Positions 22,301 through 36,332 of a stretch of 53,500 bases of DNA are shown here, piece after piece. The DNA is from Chrysomallon squamiferum. Lineage: Eukaryota; Mollusca; Gastropoda; Neomphalida; Peltospiridae. Both the position numbers and the translations under genes were made by a program. The notes beneath the pieces are model-generated. The model did not search any database and was not told where the DNA came from. It saw nothing but the letters and a program-made list of their open reading frames with translations. The DNA is taken from positions 10,222,083 through 10,275,582 of the forward strand of contig CM022670.1 of assembly GCA_012295275.1 (NCBI GenBank), in the 5' to 3' direction. Numbering within the stretch: position 1 is the stretch's first letter; each line of letters opens with the position of its first letter.

Positions 22301-25300
22301 TGATATTCAACATTATATTTATAATAAAAATATAGAGTAAAGAAAAGTTAAACTATTGACAAAGTTAACATATAAATAGTCAAGAACATATAAATAGTTA
22401 AAAAAAAGTAAAAACAAGCCTAGAAAATCCTAAAAGTGTTCAAAATATAATTTTATATTGAACATTATTTCCACATTTAAAATTATTACTTTTTGTGACT
22501 CTTTTGTTTTGAGGCACTGAAAATGGTCTTCCAAAGGGAAATTTGGATCTGAATGTAGCTGTGGCAGTTCTTCAAGGACCACATACTGTAGGTTTTTTGA
22601 AACATTTTAGTGTTATTATTATATTATTTATGATTTTTAAAGGAATTGCAGAGATTCTGAATTAGTGTTTTAAATTCTCATACCATTAAAACTAGTATAA
22701 TTTTCATTGTCTTTAATGGTATCTGTTTAATCAATTCTGATAATGTTAATTTAATTACCATTTTGTAATATCCATTTATTACTGCCTTTTCTGTCAGTGA
22801 TTATTTTTTGTTAAATGTTCACAGAAAAAAGAAATTATAACCAGATATTTAGCTAATGATTTAAAGTATTTCAAAAGATTTAATTAAATCAAAAGAATAT
22901 AAATGAATATTTAGAATATTTAAAAAAAAAGTAATTCATTTGATTTGTAGTATGTGTAAATTTAAAGACATTTAGATTTTAACAAAGAAAATCTATAAAC
23001 ATTTTGAAAATTAATGTAATTCTTTAAAATGAATACAGATTAATATCTGTTGTTTAGACTTTTTATGTATTTTGATATATGATCATATTATTTTGAAGAA
23101 TTAAAAATAATTTCTAAATATTTCATGGTCTTCTTTACTGTTATTAAAATTACAGTTTGGTAGAAGTTCTGTTTCATATGGGGATAAATAGTTATTCACT
23201 GTTTTGCATTAAATCTTACACAGTTACTTCCAAGTTTAGATTAACCAATTTTCTCAGCCAAAAATGGTTTCTTAAAGGTTTAGTCATTCTATTTTATTCT
23301 TTGGTAGAATGTCTTAGTAAAATCTTTTACCTTTTACAATGGTTTTGGTTTTTTATCTTGCTTGATAAAGTATTTATTGTTTGGAATCTTGTCACGTTTA
23401 GTTACAGTCAAGGTTCGGCTCTTCACTTGCCATTGTGGATATCAATCTAGATGGATTCAATGACCTTGCCATTGGCTGTCCAAATTTTGAATCCAAAACA
23501 ATACCACTTAAGTATCATGTGAGTAGAAAATTGCATTTTTATGACCATTTTGTTTCATTATACAAGAAATAATAATTTAAAAAAATAATAATAATAAAAA
23601 ATTAAAAATACAATATTGAAATAAATGAAAAGTATTTTAGAGGAATAAGATCTTTTATAAATAAATTTTTTACCTTTCCTTTCCTACTTCTTCACTTTGT
23701 ATAAATAAATAATAAATAAATAAATGAAATAAAAATAGATATTTACCTATGTTTTTTTTTCTAACAAATCATCATTTTTGAAAATAATTTTATGATTTAA
23801 ATCTTTTAGATTAGTTTTAATTTATCAAATATGGATTAACTATTTTAAGAGTAGTTACTGCTGAAAAACTTGCATATTGATCAGTTAATTGAAATATTGT
23901 CTATTGTTTAATTCTCGTCAGTTTAAAATTATCACTGTGTTATGTTTCATGGCTACAGGGAATGGTGATGGTCTATTATGGGCATCCAGATTCAAGATAC
24001 AGTCTTACTTCAGTTAATATGACCATTCATTGCAAGGTTCGTTGTTTTAGTAAATGGTAAAAAGATGTTAACAAGATGTTAACAACTTCCCACTGTTGAT
24101 CCTTTTTATGATATCTAAGAGCTCTTATAATTTTTCTTAATGTGTTGTCAAATATTCATTCATTTTCTTTGTAGGAGATTTAAATATTTTCCTCAGATAC
24201 TCACATTTACTTTGCCAGATTTGAGAGTCATATGGTTACTGTCAAATAATATTACTGGCTCTTCTTTCTTAAATAATGAATAAAAAGAAATAATTACTTG
24301 AGTACAAGAACTGTGTTATATAATTACTTGAGTACAAGAACCATATTATAATCATATTAAAATAAAAAAATATTCCACTAGTTTTAGTAAACTAATAATA
24401 AAAGCGAGTAGTTTAAGTTATGCAATGTATATTAATTGAAAAAAATTAATACAGCAATTCTTGGAAAACAAAATATTCTAAATTACAAGTAATATATATA
24501 TATATTTTTTTTTTACCTTTCTTAATAGATGTTCATGTTATTTTGAACAGGATCAGTACTGCAATGCTGGCTGGTCACTGGAATCAGGTGATGTGAATAG
24601 TGATGGTCATCCAGATCTCATTCTTGCCTCTCCATTTGCACCTGCAGGTGGCACACAAAGGGGATTTGTAGGAAGCATATTTTCCAGTTCTAAATATCAA
24701 GGTTTGTTAGTTATGATTTAAACAAAAATATATATATTTTTTGTTTTCAATTTTACGATGTCATCATTTCATAAAAAAAAATTCATTATTTATAATTTAT
24801 TATATATATATATATTTTTACATTACTTACAATTTTATGATTTCACTATTATTAATAAATTGTAATTTAAAAAAAAGAAGAAATTAACAGTTTAATTTAT
24901 CCTGAATATCTGCTTTTTAAACTTATATAATTTCCATTTTTATATTGTTATACTTCTATATCTTGATTACTGATTATTGATGATACTTATAATCAGTAAA
25001 TTTTTGTTTCTTTATAACCCATTTCATTTTTGAGTTGTATCTGTAAGGAAAATGTATCTGTTTCAAATTTGTAAATAATATTTCATTCCTCACTTATGCA
25101 TTCCTGACATTTATCTGATGGCAGATATTTGTATGTATTTTATTTTTTAAATTATTTTTTTCATTTTTATTTTTAAATTAAATTACATATTTTATAAAGT
25201 GAATATAATTTGATTTGTTCCATTTTCAGGTCCAAGAACTATTCTTTCTGTTTCTGATATGGATTGGATTGATAAAGGAAAACAGGTATTAAAAATCACA

Positions 25301-25352
25301 CTGTAGTGAGTTTTACCAATAATGTGTTACTCGATATTATTTGATTTTTTGA

Positions 25353-25392
<40 letters not shown>

Positions 25393-28300
25393 TTAAAGTT
25401 CTAATAAAACTGTTTTGCATGTGGCATTCTATTTACATGTTTTTGCATGTGGCAAATCCAATATTTTTTTTTTGTAAATTTCTTCATCAAGTATATAGCA
25501 TTTCTTTTATTTAGCCCTTACCCTATCATTGCACTTTATGTTTCATTCATTTTTGATTTCATCCAATATCATGTGAATGCCATTATAGGATTTTGCTTGG
25601 CTTGGTCATAAAATAAAATACACTGAACATCCAAATGGAGTTAAAGTACTGTTTGCCAGTCAACCAACCTTCAGAAAATGTGCAAGGTGAGATCCTAGGC
25701 TTGGCTTTATCCTTGTATAAGGGTTGTTTTTTGGCAGAATTTTCAGAAAAGAAATTCTGTGATATATGAATAATTTCCTCATAAGCATAATGTTTTTGAT
25801 ATTTTGGCATTTAATGGAAGAACAAGAATAAAATATAATTTATCTTCCTGTGCATGAAACAGATACCGATTTTACAGATGTTTGAAAATAATTGCATGTT
25901 TTTGATAATTAATAACTAATATCTACTTTCATTTTTCATATTAACCAAATATTTAAACCAATACACAGAATTTAGATACAAGTTACTTATTTTAATCTGT
26001 TTATTATTTTGAAAACCATAAGAAATTTAAATATTTCATTAAATTTCATGTATAATTTTATATTCTTTAAAAACATTTTATGAAGATTTGAATGTTTAAG
26101 AAAAAATAATTTTTAGAACTGAAAAAGAAGCATTTTACTAAGTAAGTTTTCTAAGGAACTATTTTAATTCTAGCAGTGATTAGTAAAATGTCTTCAAAGT
26201 GAGAAAGTAAATAGTAACATTAATTTTACAATTTAGGTTTTCCAGGGAACTGTTCTAATGCAAGTTCATATACAGTAAATGTTCTCCAAAGTGAGAAATA
26301 CATGTAATAATATTAAATTTAAAATTTAGGTTGCTACTGTATAATTCAGTATTATGAAATCAGTGTTCTTTGGCACACAGTAAAAATGGCAGACATTTTA
26401 ACATTTTTGTTTTCCCTTTTTTCCTTTTTTTTTTAAAAAAACTTGAAGACCTGACTGTGCTATTAATGTGAATGACACACAAAGTATTGGTCAGTTTTCT
26501 ATGTATTTTCTACCTGTGAGAAAAACAATGACCACTGTCCAGTTATCAGGAATTCATCACTTTGAACAGTATGGCTACAGCTTTGACATTGGAAAACCGT
26601 ATGCTGATGGATCAGCCATTTTGGCTGTTGGATCAGTAGATGAAGGTGAATTAACACATATTGAAATTATAGAAATTTCCTGACATTATTTGAAAAGATA
26701 GCTGTCCTCTGTGAAATACATTAATATTTTTCAGAAATCCTGTAGGTTTTTTTTGTTTTGTTTTTTATCCCATATTAATACTTCCTTCAGATTATATTTT
26801 AATGGTCCATTATATTATATTTTGACAGCTATTTGTTAAATGTGTGTGCAATAAATAATACTTTTAGACCAATATTTTAACAATAAAGAATATTTCAATG
26901 ACTCTTGAAATGAGAGAAAAAATAAAGATCAAATAACATGTAACTAAAATGTTTTTGGAGATATTACAGCCAGTTATCTTTCAACCATCTATCTAAGCAC
27001 TACTTGTTCTAAACATCATGATTAAATTTTCATTTTTATTGACATCACTAAGCCTTACATTACATTAAAATCCTTTACTGTATTGTTGTATTTAAACAAA
27101 ATAATTTAAAACATGTTTCAACATTAAAAGATTATTTATTATGATCTTTTTGCTTATTTATGTTTGACATTTTGATTATCAGAATATTTTTTTAATTTTT
27201 TCTATTTTTCCCCAGATGTAAAAGGACATGTTTTAGATTTTCCAATCATTTTTACTGAAGCTGGTCGAGTTCACTTATACAACATCACCAACATCAAATC
27301 AACTCCTTATAAGGAAATAGCAACATTTGATAGTGACAGACGATACAGTCGTTTTGGCACTCATGTTAAAGTATGTTTGTTATTTAGTCTTCACTGCAGT
27401 TCAGTGGTTAATTCTGAATTTATTTTTCAGTGTTTAAAAATGTAAAACAATTTAATACTTCTTTTTTTTTTTTTAATTCAGACTTATTTAGAAGTTATCT
27501 TTAGACTTTTGAATGAAAAAGTTTTATTTTTTAATTTTTTTTTTTTTTACAAAGAAATCTTTTGAAACTGGTTTTCACTTTTGTGTAATTTTTGGCCAGT
27601 TCTTATAACATTTCTGGACATTTAAAGCTTATATATTAAAGGAAGTATTTTATTTACTATATCTTTTTAATTATCAAGATATTTTTTTTGAGTAAATTCA
27701 TGAGTTGTTTAATCTTGGCTTTGGTTTCTTCAAGGTTTTTAGGCTGTAATTTTGTTATCATTTATGATCAGAAATTCAGATAAAACAGCCAGTTTTTGAA
27801 CATTGTAATGTTTTTATTTTATTTCTTATTAAAACAGTTCTCTGATCTCAATGGAGATAATTATGATGACCTGATCATTACAGTTCCTTTAAGAACAACA
27901 GATCCTAGTGAGGAAATTACAGGAGGTAAAAAGTTCAGTGTTTAAATCAAGGGTTTGTGATTTATAATGTATCATTTTAATTTCTTTAATTCCTATGATA
28001 CTAATGGTCCAAAAAGAAAAAAAAAAAAAAAAAAAGAAATTAATAATAATTATAATAAAAAAATTTAAAAATTAAAAGTTAAAAAAACAAATAAAGAAAA
28101 AAAAAAAAAAACTGAATTAAATAAAAACAGAAAATAAATAATACATAGAAGAAAAAAAATAGTAATAATAAAAAAGTTAAAATGGAAGTTATTTTTGTAG
28201 ATGCATTAAATAATTATAATTAATTATTGTAATTTCTATAAAAAAAATGTAAAAAAAAATATGAATTCTTTCATTATACTTCTTACAGCTGAAGAAGGAA

Positions 28301-29770
28301 GAGTATATGTTTTCTTTGGAGGAGCCAATTTTCCTGTTGGTCAGAAAGTCAATATTAACTGTGGTGAAGAAGCCATTATTGAACCATGTCCAGGCTTAAA
28401 GGTGTGTATATAAATACAAATAAATAGAGTCTAGAAAAAGTCTTATAAAGAGTATTTTTGTCAGTTTTATTGTGTATGCATAGAATGTAGTTTTAAAAAC
28501 TCATTTAAAATTTTGTTTTTAAAACTTGAATCAAAACATGTTCATGTTCTGTATCATTAGTCCAAGATTTATTTATATTGTATTTTTATAATCTTTTATT
28601 TATTTATTTTGTTCCCCTTTATTTATTTTATGTTTTTTTTTTTTTTTTTTTTTTATCAAGATACTTAAAAAAAGGAAGTTTGTTTGGAAATTTTATTTTT
28701 TTAAACATTCCTTTTATTACAAATATTTTCCTTGTTCTGTTTAAAATGCAGAAAGGAGTTGTCTCCCTTGACAGTCAGTTAATTATCAGTGTAATTATTA
28801 TATTTTACACACATGGCACAGTGGCTGTTTTTTTTAGTTATGGTTTAAATTGCATAATAAATGTAATGAGTTCATTGTCAGTAGATTTTTAGTATTTCTT
28901 TTATAACGAATTCAAAGAAATGCAGGAGTATTTATTTACTTTCTCTTATTTTAGGCCTCAGTTGAACTGAAATTAAATGAAGAAAAGGCTCGATTTGGGT
29001 CCAATGTTGCAGTTCTAAAGAGCAAACGAAATGTATGTATGTTGTGAATGAGTAACCTTAGTTTTCTTATTATTCTTTTTTATTATTAAAATTATTAAGA
29101 TAATTCAGTCTAGTCAGAAACAACAGACACACAACACAGAAACATATAAATAATATAAAACATGAGAAATATTCTTAGTAAATAATATAGAAAAACAAAA
29201 AACTGTTTCAAAGGTAAGAATACACAGCATTTCATTAAGAATGTAAAAGTAAACAACGAACATCTCAGTTTAAATGTAATTTTAAAAAACTGTAATAAAT
29301 TCTGAGTAAAGTTAGGTTTATTGTTTTTACTGTGTTTCAGTGTCTGGATGTTATTATTTTTCTAATTTAGAAATACTGAAAAAGCTCTATTTTTACTTTA
29401 TTTTATATTATTTTTTTGTGTTTCACACAAGCCCTGATTTGCTTTTGCTTGTTTTCATATATCATGTCTCATTTTGAAATTGTCTTACTGATTAAAATAA
29501 AATAAAAAATCATAATCAAAATTTAATTTAAAAATGATAACAAAAAAAAAAAAAAAAAAATATATAATTTAAAAAAAGAAAAGAAATCTTTTGGGTTTCT
29601 GTTGTGTTTTCTTCAGTATAAGGAAATGTATTTTGTAAACCATATAATTTTGTTTTTATGTTTTTAATTTGCAGACAAATCTGATTGTCAGTGCCATTCA
29701 CAGTTCAGCAGGAGAGAGGCTGTCAGGGGAGGTCTTAGTGTACAGTTTTCCAAGAAAAAACTACCATTGA
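15785..29770 (+). CDS. GPLD1: GPI-specific phospholipase D, complete (25 exons)
   Basis: Secreted enzyme that cleaves the inositol-phosphate bond of GPI anchors. Exons: 15785-15881, 16416-16471, 16744-16822, 17094-17191, 17838-17948, 18589-18637, 18947-19007, 19481-19588, 20108-20135, 20267-20406, 20708-20903, 21227-21360, 21821-21933, 22514-22587, 23408-23518, 23959-24036, 24551-24701, 25230-25285, 25589-25686, 26449-26645, 27216-27370, 27838-27925, 28289-28401, 28955-29032, 29675-29770. They sum to 2565 nt, 854 residues (human about 840). Residues 1-23 form a signal peptide; the mature end starts CGLSTHIEI as in mammals. The zinc-dependent catalytic domain (about 24-380) keeps the histidines known to be needed in the human enzyme at the same numbers: H29, H125, H133, H158 (EAHS/KAHS-VGDFGGD). 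About 383-850 is a seven-bladed FG-GAP propeller with integrin-like Ca sites (DLNHDGFDD, DINLDGFND, DVNSDGHPD, DLNGDNYDD). Some donors are weak (GTTCGT, GTTTGT) but phases fit. Confidence 0.96.
16921..17030. repeat. (CT)n microsatellite in GPLD1 intron 3
   Basis: About 35 CT units, then a short TA run and TCTG repeats, ending some 60 bases before the acceptor of exon 17094-17191. The pyrimidine strand is the transcribed sense strand. Overlapping Ser/Leu open frames here are artefacts, although their 3' end runs into the real exon. Confidence 0.97.
19218..19278. repeat. 26-bp tandem repeat, 2.3 copies
   Basis: Two exact 26-base units beginning AGTGACAGATATTGATAAAA at 19218 and 19244, plus a partial third at 19270, in GPLD1 intron 7. 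A (TA)n run follows at 19329-19368. Confidence 0.95.
19329..19368. repeat. (TA)n microsatellite
   Basis: Twenty uninterrupted TA units in GPLD1 intron 7, about 110 bases before exon 19481-19588. Confidence 0.97.
19700..19830. repeat. degenerate minisatellite in GPLD1 intron 8
   Basis: About five diverged units of 25-27 bases sharing the pattern GGACAG/GATAG-TTNTGTTNGTTCTG, for example at 19708, 19735, 19760 and 19785. Confidence 0.6.
24291..24350. repeat. 30-bp tandem duplication in GPLD1 intron 16
   Basis: Units 24291-24320 and 24321-24350 share their first 21 bases exactly (beginning TAATTACTTGAGTACAAGAA) and differ at three of the last nine. Confidence 0.95.
25352..25393. repeat. (ATT)n microsatellite
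   Basis: About 13 ATT units in GPLD1 intron 18. Confidence 0.95.
26143..26328. repeat. diverged tandem duplication of about 93 bp in GPLD1 intron 19
   Basis: Unit 1 (26143-26235) and unit 2 (26236-26328) align over their whole length: TTTTC-AGGGAACT near the start, GTCTTCAAAGTGAGAAA versus GTTCTCCAAAGTGAGAAA in the middle, ACAATTTA versus AAAATTTA at the end. Confidence 0.75.
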
Positions 29771-29803
29771 TTAGTATACCCACTAAAATGACCTGCAATG
29801 TGA

Positions 29804-29809
29804 AATAAA
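29804..29809 (+). terminator. possible GPLD1 polyadenylation signal
   Basis: AATAAA 34 bases after the stop codon, followed by A-rich genomic sequence. Several other AATAAA words follow in this AT-rich region, so the true 3' end may be further down. Confidence 0.3.
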
Positions 29810-32002
29810 TATGTAAAAAAAAAAAAAACTAAAGAATGTAAAAAATAACAATAATAATAAAAAAAAAAAAATAAATATTAATAATAAAAAAAAAAAAAAA
29901 AAATATTGGGAAAAAAAAAAAATCAAAAAATCAAAAAAAAAAATCACAAAAACAAACCCAACAACCCAACCCACATATTTTTATTTATTTATTTATTTAT
30001 TTATATATATCTTTTATTTACATTGTAAAATATTACTGTGCCAGAACCATGATGGGACTATTTGTATACGCAATCCTTGAAAACAACTGACTGAATACTG
30101 CAGTATTATTTATTTTAACTTTTTCCCTTAATACAGTCTTTCATTTATATTTTGAAATATTCTTACTAATTAAAATTTAAGTATGCTGAACATAAAATTG
30201 CCTTGGGAAATGTTCTGAATAACATTTTTCAATTTTGTTGTTATTATTTTAAGTTTAATAATTTAGAAAATCACATACAATCACTCCCACTACTAAACTC
30301 TTCTCTTTTGTGTTTTATTTTTCATTAGTTTTTTTATACATTTGAATAATATTTACCCGTTTTTTTTTTTTTAGTTTTTATGTAAATTATTATTTTTATT
30401 GTGTATTGTACACAGTTTGTAGATAGATTTACAAAATGCCTAAAATGTGTTAATTTATTTCTTATTTCAACTGCAGCTCTGAAGTGAATATTTTTAAAAA
30501 TAAATATTTATATAGAATTTCATTTTATATGTGCATTAATGTGCTCATTTGATATATAAAATATATAATTTATAATTTATATCAAAATATGCATGATTTT
30601 ATTATGAACAGCATTATTTTATTATCAGTTATGGTTATTAAGATTAGAAATATTGCGTTAGTGAACATCTATTTTTTTAAAGTTTTTATATTTTAATAAT
30701 TTATACATTTTCACATCCATGTTGGTATTTTATTTGAACAAGGCTATATATGTGTGTCCTTGTGTGTGTGTATGTATAAATATATATATATATATTTTTT
30801 ATTTTTTTAAACTTATTTCATGTTGTTATTTGTATTGATGCTTGAATCATAGTACAATTCTGCTATAAAAACCACAATGTCCAGACATGAAAATTTAAGA
30901 GTTTAGAACTCTTTTTGAAATCTTCAAAAGATACAAAACAAAAAATGGTTTGTATGATTAGGACTACAGCCAGATCTCTTTACATTGCCTTTTGGCATAC
31001 CACCGTTCCTGGTATCACCCAAATAATGCTTGGTCAAATGTAATTAGATACACATTAATTTATCTTGTTTTACTGACTCCTGCCATCTGCTATACATCAT
31101 CATCCACCAAAACATATTTTGTAGTGGTGTATTCTGAGGCTTGGTGCATGTACTAATAAATTAATCATTGGCAGACATTTTGATCTTTATTTTACAAAAT
31201 GTTCTGTGTTGCATAATTTATACATGTTGTTTATGATAAATTAATTAATGTATTTATACAAAACTCAGTGTTTTATTAATAAAAAAATGATCAGGTTTCA
31301 GATAAAACATTTTGTTGTTATCCTGATATAATTTGTGAAATTTGATGAGATGTTGAACAATTTACTGATCTGTGGAAAATGATTATAATTATGCTACCTT
31401 TCGTGCATCTAGGGTTGTCCCTCAAAGAAAACAAACTCAAAATGTAGAAAATAATAAAAGTTTATACAGTGTACATCTATAGCACTTATAATACAATGGA
31501 AATATGAACACAAGATAAAATATAAAATTCAAAATGATTTGTAAATATGAATTGTGTGGGGTATAAAGATAAAATTGATTTGCACATCAAAAGTTTAGAC
31601 AGAAAATATTTATGAAAAACAAAAAAAATAACCCAACAAATAACAGTGGAATAAATAACAAATATAACAAATTGGTTATAAAAACCCAAACCATATCAAA
31701 TATAACACATAGTATGTATATACTATAATTTTTAGTAAATGCCCTTCTAATTTTTTTTCATAAAATTGGGATCTATTTGGAGGGAGAGAAATAATCTTAA
31801 AAAGAAGAGGATGTACATTTTATCAGTCCTGCAAGCTGATATACATAATTAAAAATACAGAGAAGCATATCTGCAATAGCTCGCATTTATAGTCAAAAAG
31901 GAGATGTTATAAATTTACAAAAAAAAAAAATTATATATATATATGTATATATAATTGTTCAAAATGGCTTGTAAAATACTAAATTAAAAAAACAATTAGT
32001 AA

Positions 32003-32049
<47 letters not shown>
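32003..32049. repeat. (ATT)n microsatellite
   Basis: About 15 ATT units between the PNKP and GPLD1 3' ends. Confidence 0.95.
32005..32010 (-). terminator. possible PNKP polyadenylation signal
   Basis: AATAAA on the minus strand about 155 bases after the PNKP stop codon, at the edge of an (ATT)n run. Plausible by position only. Confidence 0.3.
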
Positions 32050-32164
32050 CACCTATACTAGCTGTATTTTATCCTGGCATTAAATGGGATTATTAGGTAT
32101 TATGAATAATCTGTATTATTATTATTCTTTTTGGGTGTTTCTCCCCATGTATTTACACTTCTTG

Positions 32165-32574
32165 TTAAACAGTATTACTGACCTGTCCATTGATTAAACA
32201 GCATTTCATGTTTTTTATTCTCAAAATGTGGACAAAGTCAATTTTTACAATATCTGAAAAACCCTCGTCCAGCGAAGGTTTTTCAAAGTTTTTGTTGTAC
32301 ACGGCATACGCCACATCCGGTATTCTGCGAGTCTGTCCTTCCGTCATGTTTTGACGAACAAAGTTGAGATGATGAGCTAATTCCAGTGGTGTCTGCATCA
32401 CAAAACAGCGACTCGGAATACCTGAGAAAGAGCAACCTGTAATTTATCACACATCCCTTTGAAGTGTGTTTCATTACCAATGTATTAATTAATCTTATCT
32501 CTCTGATTTATCCCTTATGTGCCTCAACTGACAGTTATCAGATTATATGTACACACTGCTTTAGACAATACAAA

Positions 32575-32611
<37 letters not shown>

Positions 32612-35600
32612 AATTAAAATGTATGTAAAAGATAAGGATCCTGTATCCAAAATTTTGAAATCTGAAACTTTTTGCAAGTTTCAGATGGTTTAGCATATAC
32701 AAAAATTAATTCATGCATGAAATTATTATGAATATTATATTTAAAAAGAAATCCTAGAGACTGTCTAAATATGAAATATAAATGGAATCTGTGTTTAGAT
32801 TTAAATCCTATTCTCTGATTTCCTTATCTTCTAAAATCAAAACATTCCCAAATCTAATTTCAGAGGGACCATCAACCTGTAGATGTATATCCTACATTTA
32901 AAATATATTAACTCAGCCACTCATAAAGTAATAATGTAAAGGGTGGGAGATAGGAATCAAATGATCAAAATGCTGAATTTGGTTTTGACTGTCATAAACC
33001 CATAATTTTGTATGTTCATTTAAACAATGGTAACAAAAGAAAAAAGAAAAAAGTAAATAAAGCTATTTAAAAAGAGAAAATTTAAATATTGTGTTTACAG
33101 GTGATTTGCATCGGTATAAATTAAAATTAAAATTATATAAAAATGTATTTTCCAATGTATTTTTGATTAATGGAAAATGATTTTCTTACCTGTGTGTTTT
33201 GCAAGATCTAAAAAATCTTTTCTTGATTTCCTACTGGGATTTGTGTTGTCAACAACAACACTTTTGCCAGAAGCTAGGGTTTCCTTGGCCACCTGAAGTT
33301 GAACCATAACATAATTATGTTGTATATTTTGTTTAAATACAAAACAAATGTAGAAGTTTTTTTTTAATAAAATTGTGCTGACTCATTTAAACAGTATGTG
33401 TACATGCATAACTGGGATTGCTAAAACAAAAACACTGGCATATACTTTAAGTTTTATTTTAATATATTTCTGTTTCTGAATTGTAAAAAGTATTCACCAA
33501 ATTTGGAATAATTAGTACTGCAAAAGAACTGTGGTATGGTTTTATGAATATAGCAGTAATGAAAGAATGATTGTTTACTTAACAATACTTCATATGTTTA
33601 AATTAAATTTCAGTATCTCAATCTGTAATAATATTTTTTCTATTCAGTTAGTTCATGAGATCTTTTACTGGTACCCTTCTGTAGAGAGGAAAAATATATA
33701 TCACCAGTCACATGGTTGATATGGGTTATATTCAAATGGTTGTATTCAGAATCCTCTGATCAACAGGTAACTCAAGCAGGGTGCAGCAGAAACAGACTTA
33801 GTCTCTCATAATAGCATTAATAACACCTAATAACAATTAATATAAAAATATATGGTTTACATTTTGTAACAAACATTCAAAGTAATGTTTGCTGGATGAG
33901 AAATGACAGAAAGTAGTGTACAGAAATGTTTTACTTAACGACACATTCAGCACTTTGCATTACAGTTAAGGCTCACTCAGATAACGAGAGAAGAGAATGA
34001 CTACTGAGAAATAAGAGAATTACCTTAATACATTTTGCCTGAGTTCCCACTGTGTCTCTGTTGACAGCAACATATCCAAATGGTTCCAGGAACTGTTTTC
34101 TAAAAGAAGTTTTACCACAAGCTGGTGGACCAACCATTATAATCATTTCCTGGGCCTGAAAAATACAATAACTTATTAAAATTTCAGAAATAAAAAAATT
34201 AAAAATTAAAATTTAAAACTAAATAAAAAGAATGACAAAATTGAATATGTTTTTTTGTAAATAATATTTAATATAAAAACAAAACATATATGAGCAACAA
34301 ACATGCAAACACACACACCCATACATAAAACAATAATAAAAATGTATAAACACATTTTTATAATGAAAAATGTAGTTCCAAATAAATAAATAAATTATAA
34401 AGTAAATGGTACTTACATCTTTATGGTACAAAATCTTCCCACTAGGACGAGATTTAGTCAAAAATGCAACAGGATCAAAAGATCCCCATTCAAAAGGAGC
34501 TGCTGGCTTCCCCAAAAAGAACTCGTCAGGAGTGGAGAACTCTGCAAGATTTATTTACAGTCAATAAATGTACAAAGTAAACAACAGCATATTTGATTAA
34601 TGTTATATTTTTATGAGTGCCATATAATATTCTCTTTTCATTTAATAGCATGGAATTGTTTGTATATACTTAATGCCATTTTGTGGCCATATTGTGGAGT
34701 TCATGGTATATCCAAATTTTCTTGTTTTGGTTTTTTAATCCAGTATTTAAGTGTGTGTTTGAACTTTTATGTATATGTCTATGAATATACCAGTTTTTTT
34801 GCAGATTTTTTTTTTGTGTATCTACATATGTATGTGTATCCCATATAGCATAAAAAAATTAACATGAATGTGAGTGTATATTTTCAAGTGAATATGTATG
34901 TGTATTTTTATATATACTTGTGTACATACTGATTCCTATGTTTGCAGCAAACATTCTATCACTACAAGAGAAATCTTTAGGTTTTCCTGGTGCCCATCCT
35001 TTTTGTCTCCCTGCTGCATCTCCAACATAGAAACACTGTTTAAGATTAACCTAAAAATAATTTTTTAAAACATTATGTAGATGATTAGTAAAACTTTCTT
35101 TGAAATTTTGATATTTTCTTAATCAGTCTAGGTACCTGTTTTCTTCTTGAAATATTTTTAAAAACTGAATTATGGGAAATGTGTAAAGCAAAAACTAGTA
35201 AATTGATGGCTTCAGCAATAAATAAAATTTCCTAGCTGAATTGTGCCTAACTTAAACTAAACAGAAGTATAGCTGTGGCTTCAGATTTTTATAATTATTA
35301 CTTAAGATTACATGCTGAACAACATTAACGTTATTAACTGTAAATTAGTTTTTATACTGGGTAGAGAATACATAAAGTCAAAACCTTTTAAGGTCAATGT
35401 CAAAGATTAAATAAACTGACCTTGACACTGCCATTGCAGTTTTTAACAAAATAGTCCCACATGGCTGTGTTTGGTTTGCGGTAGTTATTGGTTCCAGTAC
35501 AAATAAATACCTGAAAATATTTTAAAAGTGATATTTTAATGAATTAATTTATATTATCATAAAAATAATTGTTAAAAACAAATAAAAAGTCTGTCCCATT

Positions 35601-35746
35601 TAATTAATCATATGTATATTAGTAGCATTTGAAAAGATAAAAATGTGGTATTAGGTAAAATAAAATAAAATTAATGTTAAGAAAGTTACTATATTTCCCA
35701 AACAACAGCAAAAAAAAAAAAAAAATAATAATAATAATAAAAAAAA

Positions 35747-35780
<34 letters not shown>

Positions 35781-36280
35781 TAAAAAAATAATGAAAATTT
35801 AATAATTAAAAAAATAGAAAAAATAATAGATATATATATATATAAAAATAAAGTAATTTTTGATATTAATGTAAAAATCACTTTTTATTAGTGGACGGCA
35901 TCAGCTGACAGAAGGTTCAAATTTTACTGTGAGGTGTAACATTGTTTAAGGCAGTGAAACGTTACAGGTTGGAACACGAAAAATGTCATTGAACATGCTA
36001 GGTTCACCTGTATTGGAATAGCCAATTGGCTGATGATATTTTCAATCTTGTCCTTGATTTCTGTTGGACTGACTTTCTGTTTCTCAATGCCAGACTGGTT
36101 GGTGAAAAAAACAACTCTGTAATTATCTGAGTCCAGTGATTTTATCTTTGATGGAACGACATCATCCCACCATTTCCAGTCTGCAGAACCTTTGACAATA
36201 AAATAACTTTAAAGTCCTAAAGTTTATACTTAGATTATTTTTATAAATAATAATAATAATAATAAGAAGAAGAAGAAGAT

Positions 36281-36311
<31 letters not shown>

Positions 36312-36332
36312 AAGAAGAAGAAGAAGAAGAAG

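Larger units (their letters stand above)
29771..32164. other. convergent intergenic region between GPLD1 and PNKP 3' ends
   Basis: AT-rich sequence that should contain both 3' untranslated regions. It has A-rich blocks (29814-29950), ATTT and TA runs (29980-30010, 30778-30800) and an (ATT)n microsatellite at 32003-32049. I see no exon with family similarity. Confidence 0.6.

Noticed and set aside
26468-26683. Stand-alone 71-residue protein
   Set aside because: It is the GPLD1 exon 26449-26645 read into the next intron, not a separate gene.
29814-29950. A-rich tract just after the GPLD1 stop codon, suggesting a retroposed copy
   Set aside because: GPLD1 has 24 introns here, so it is not a processed copy; A-rich tracts occur throughout the window.
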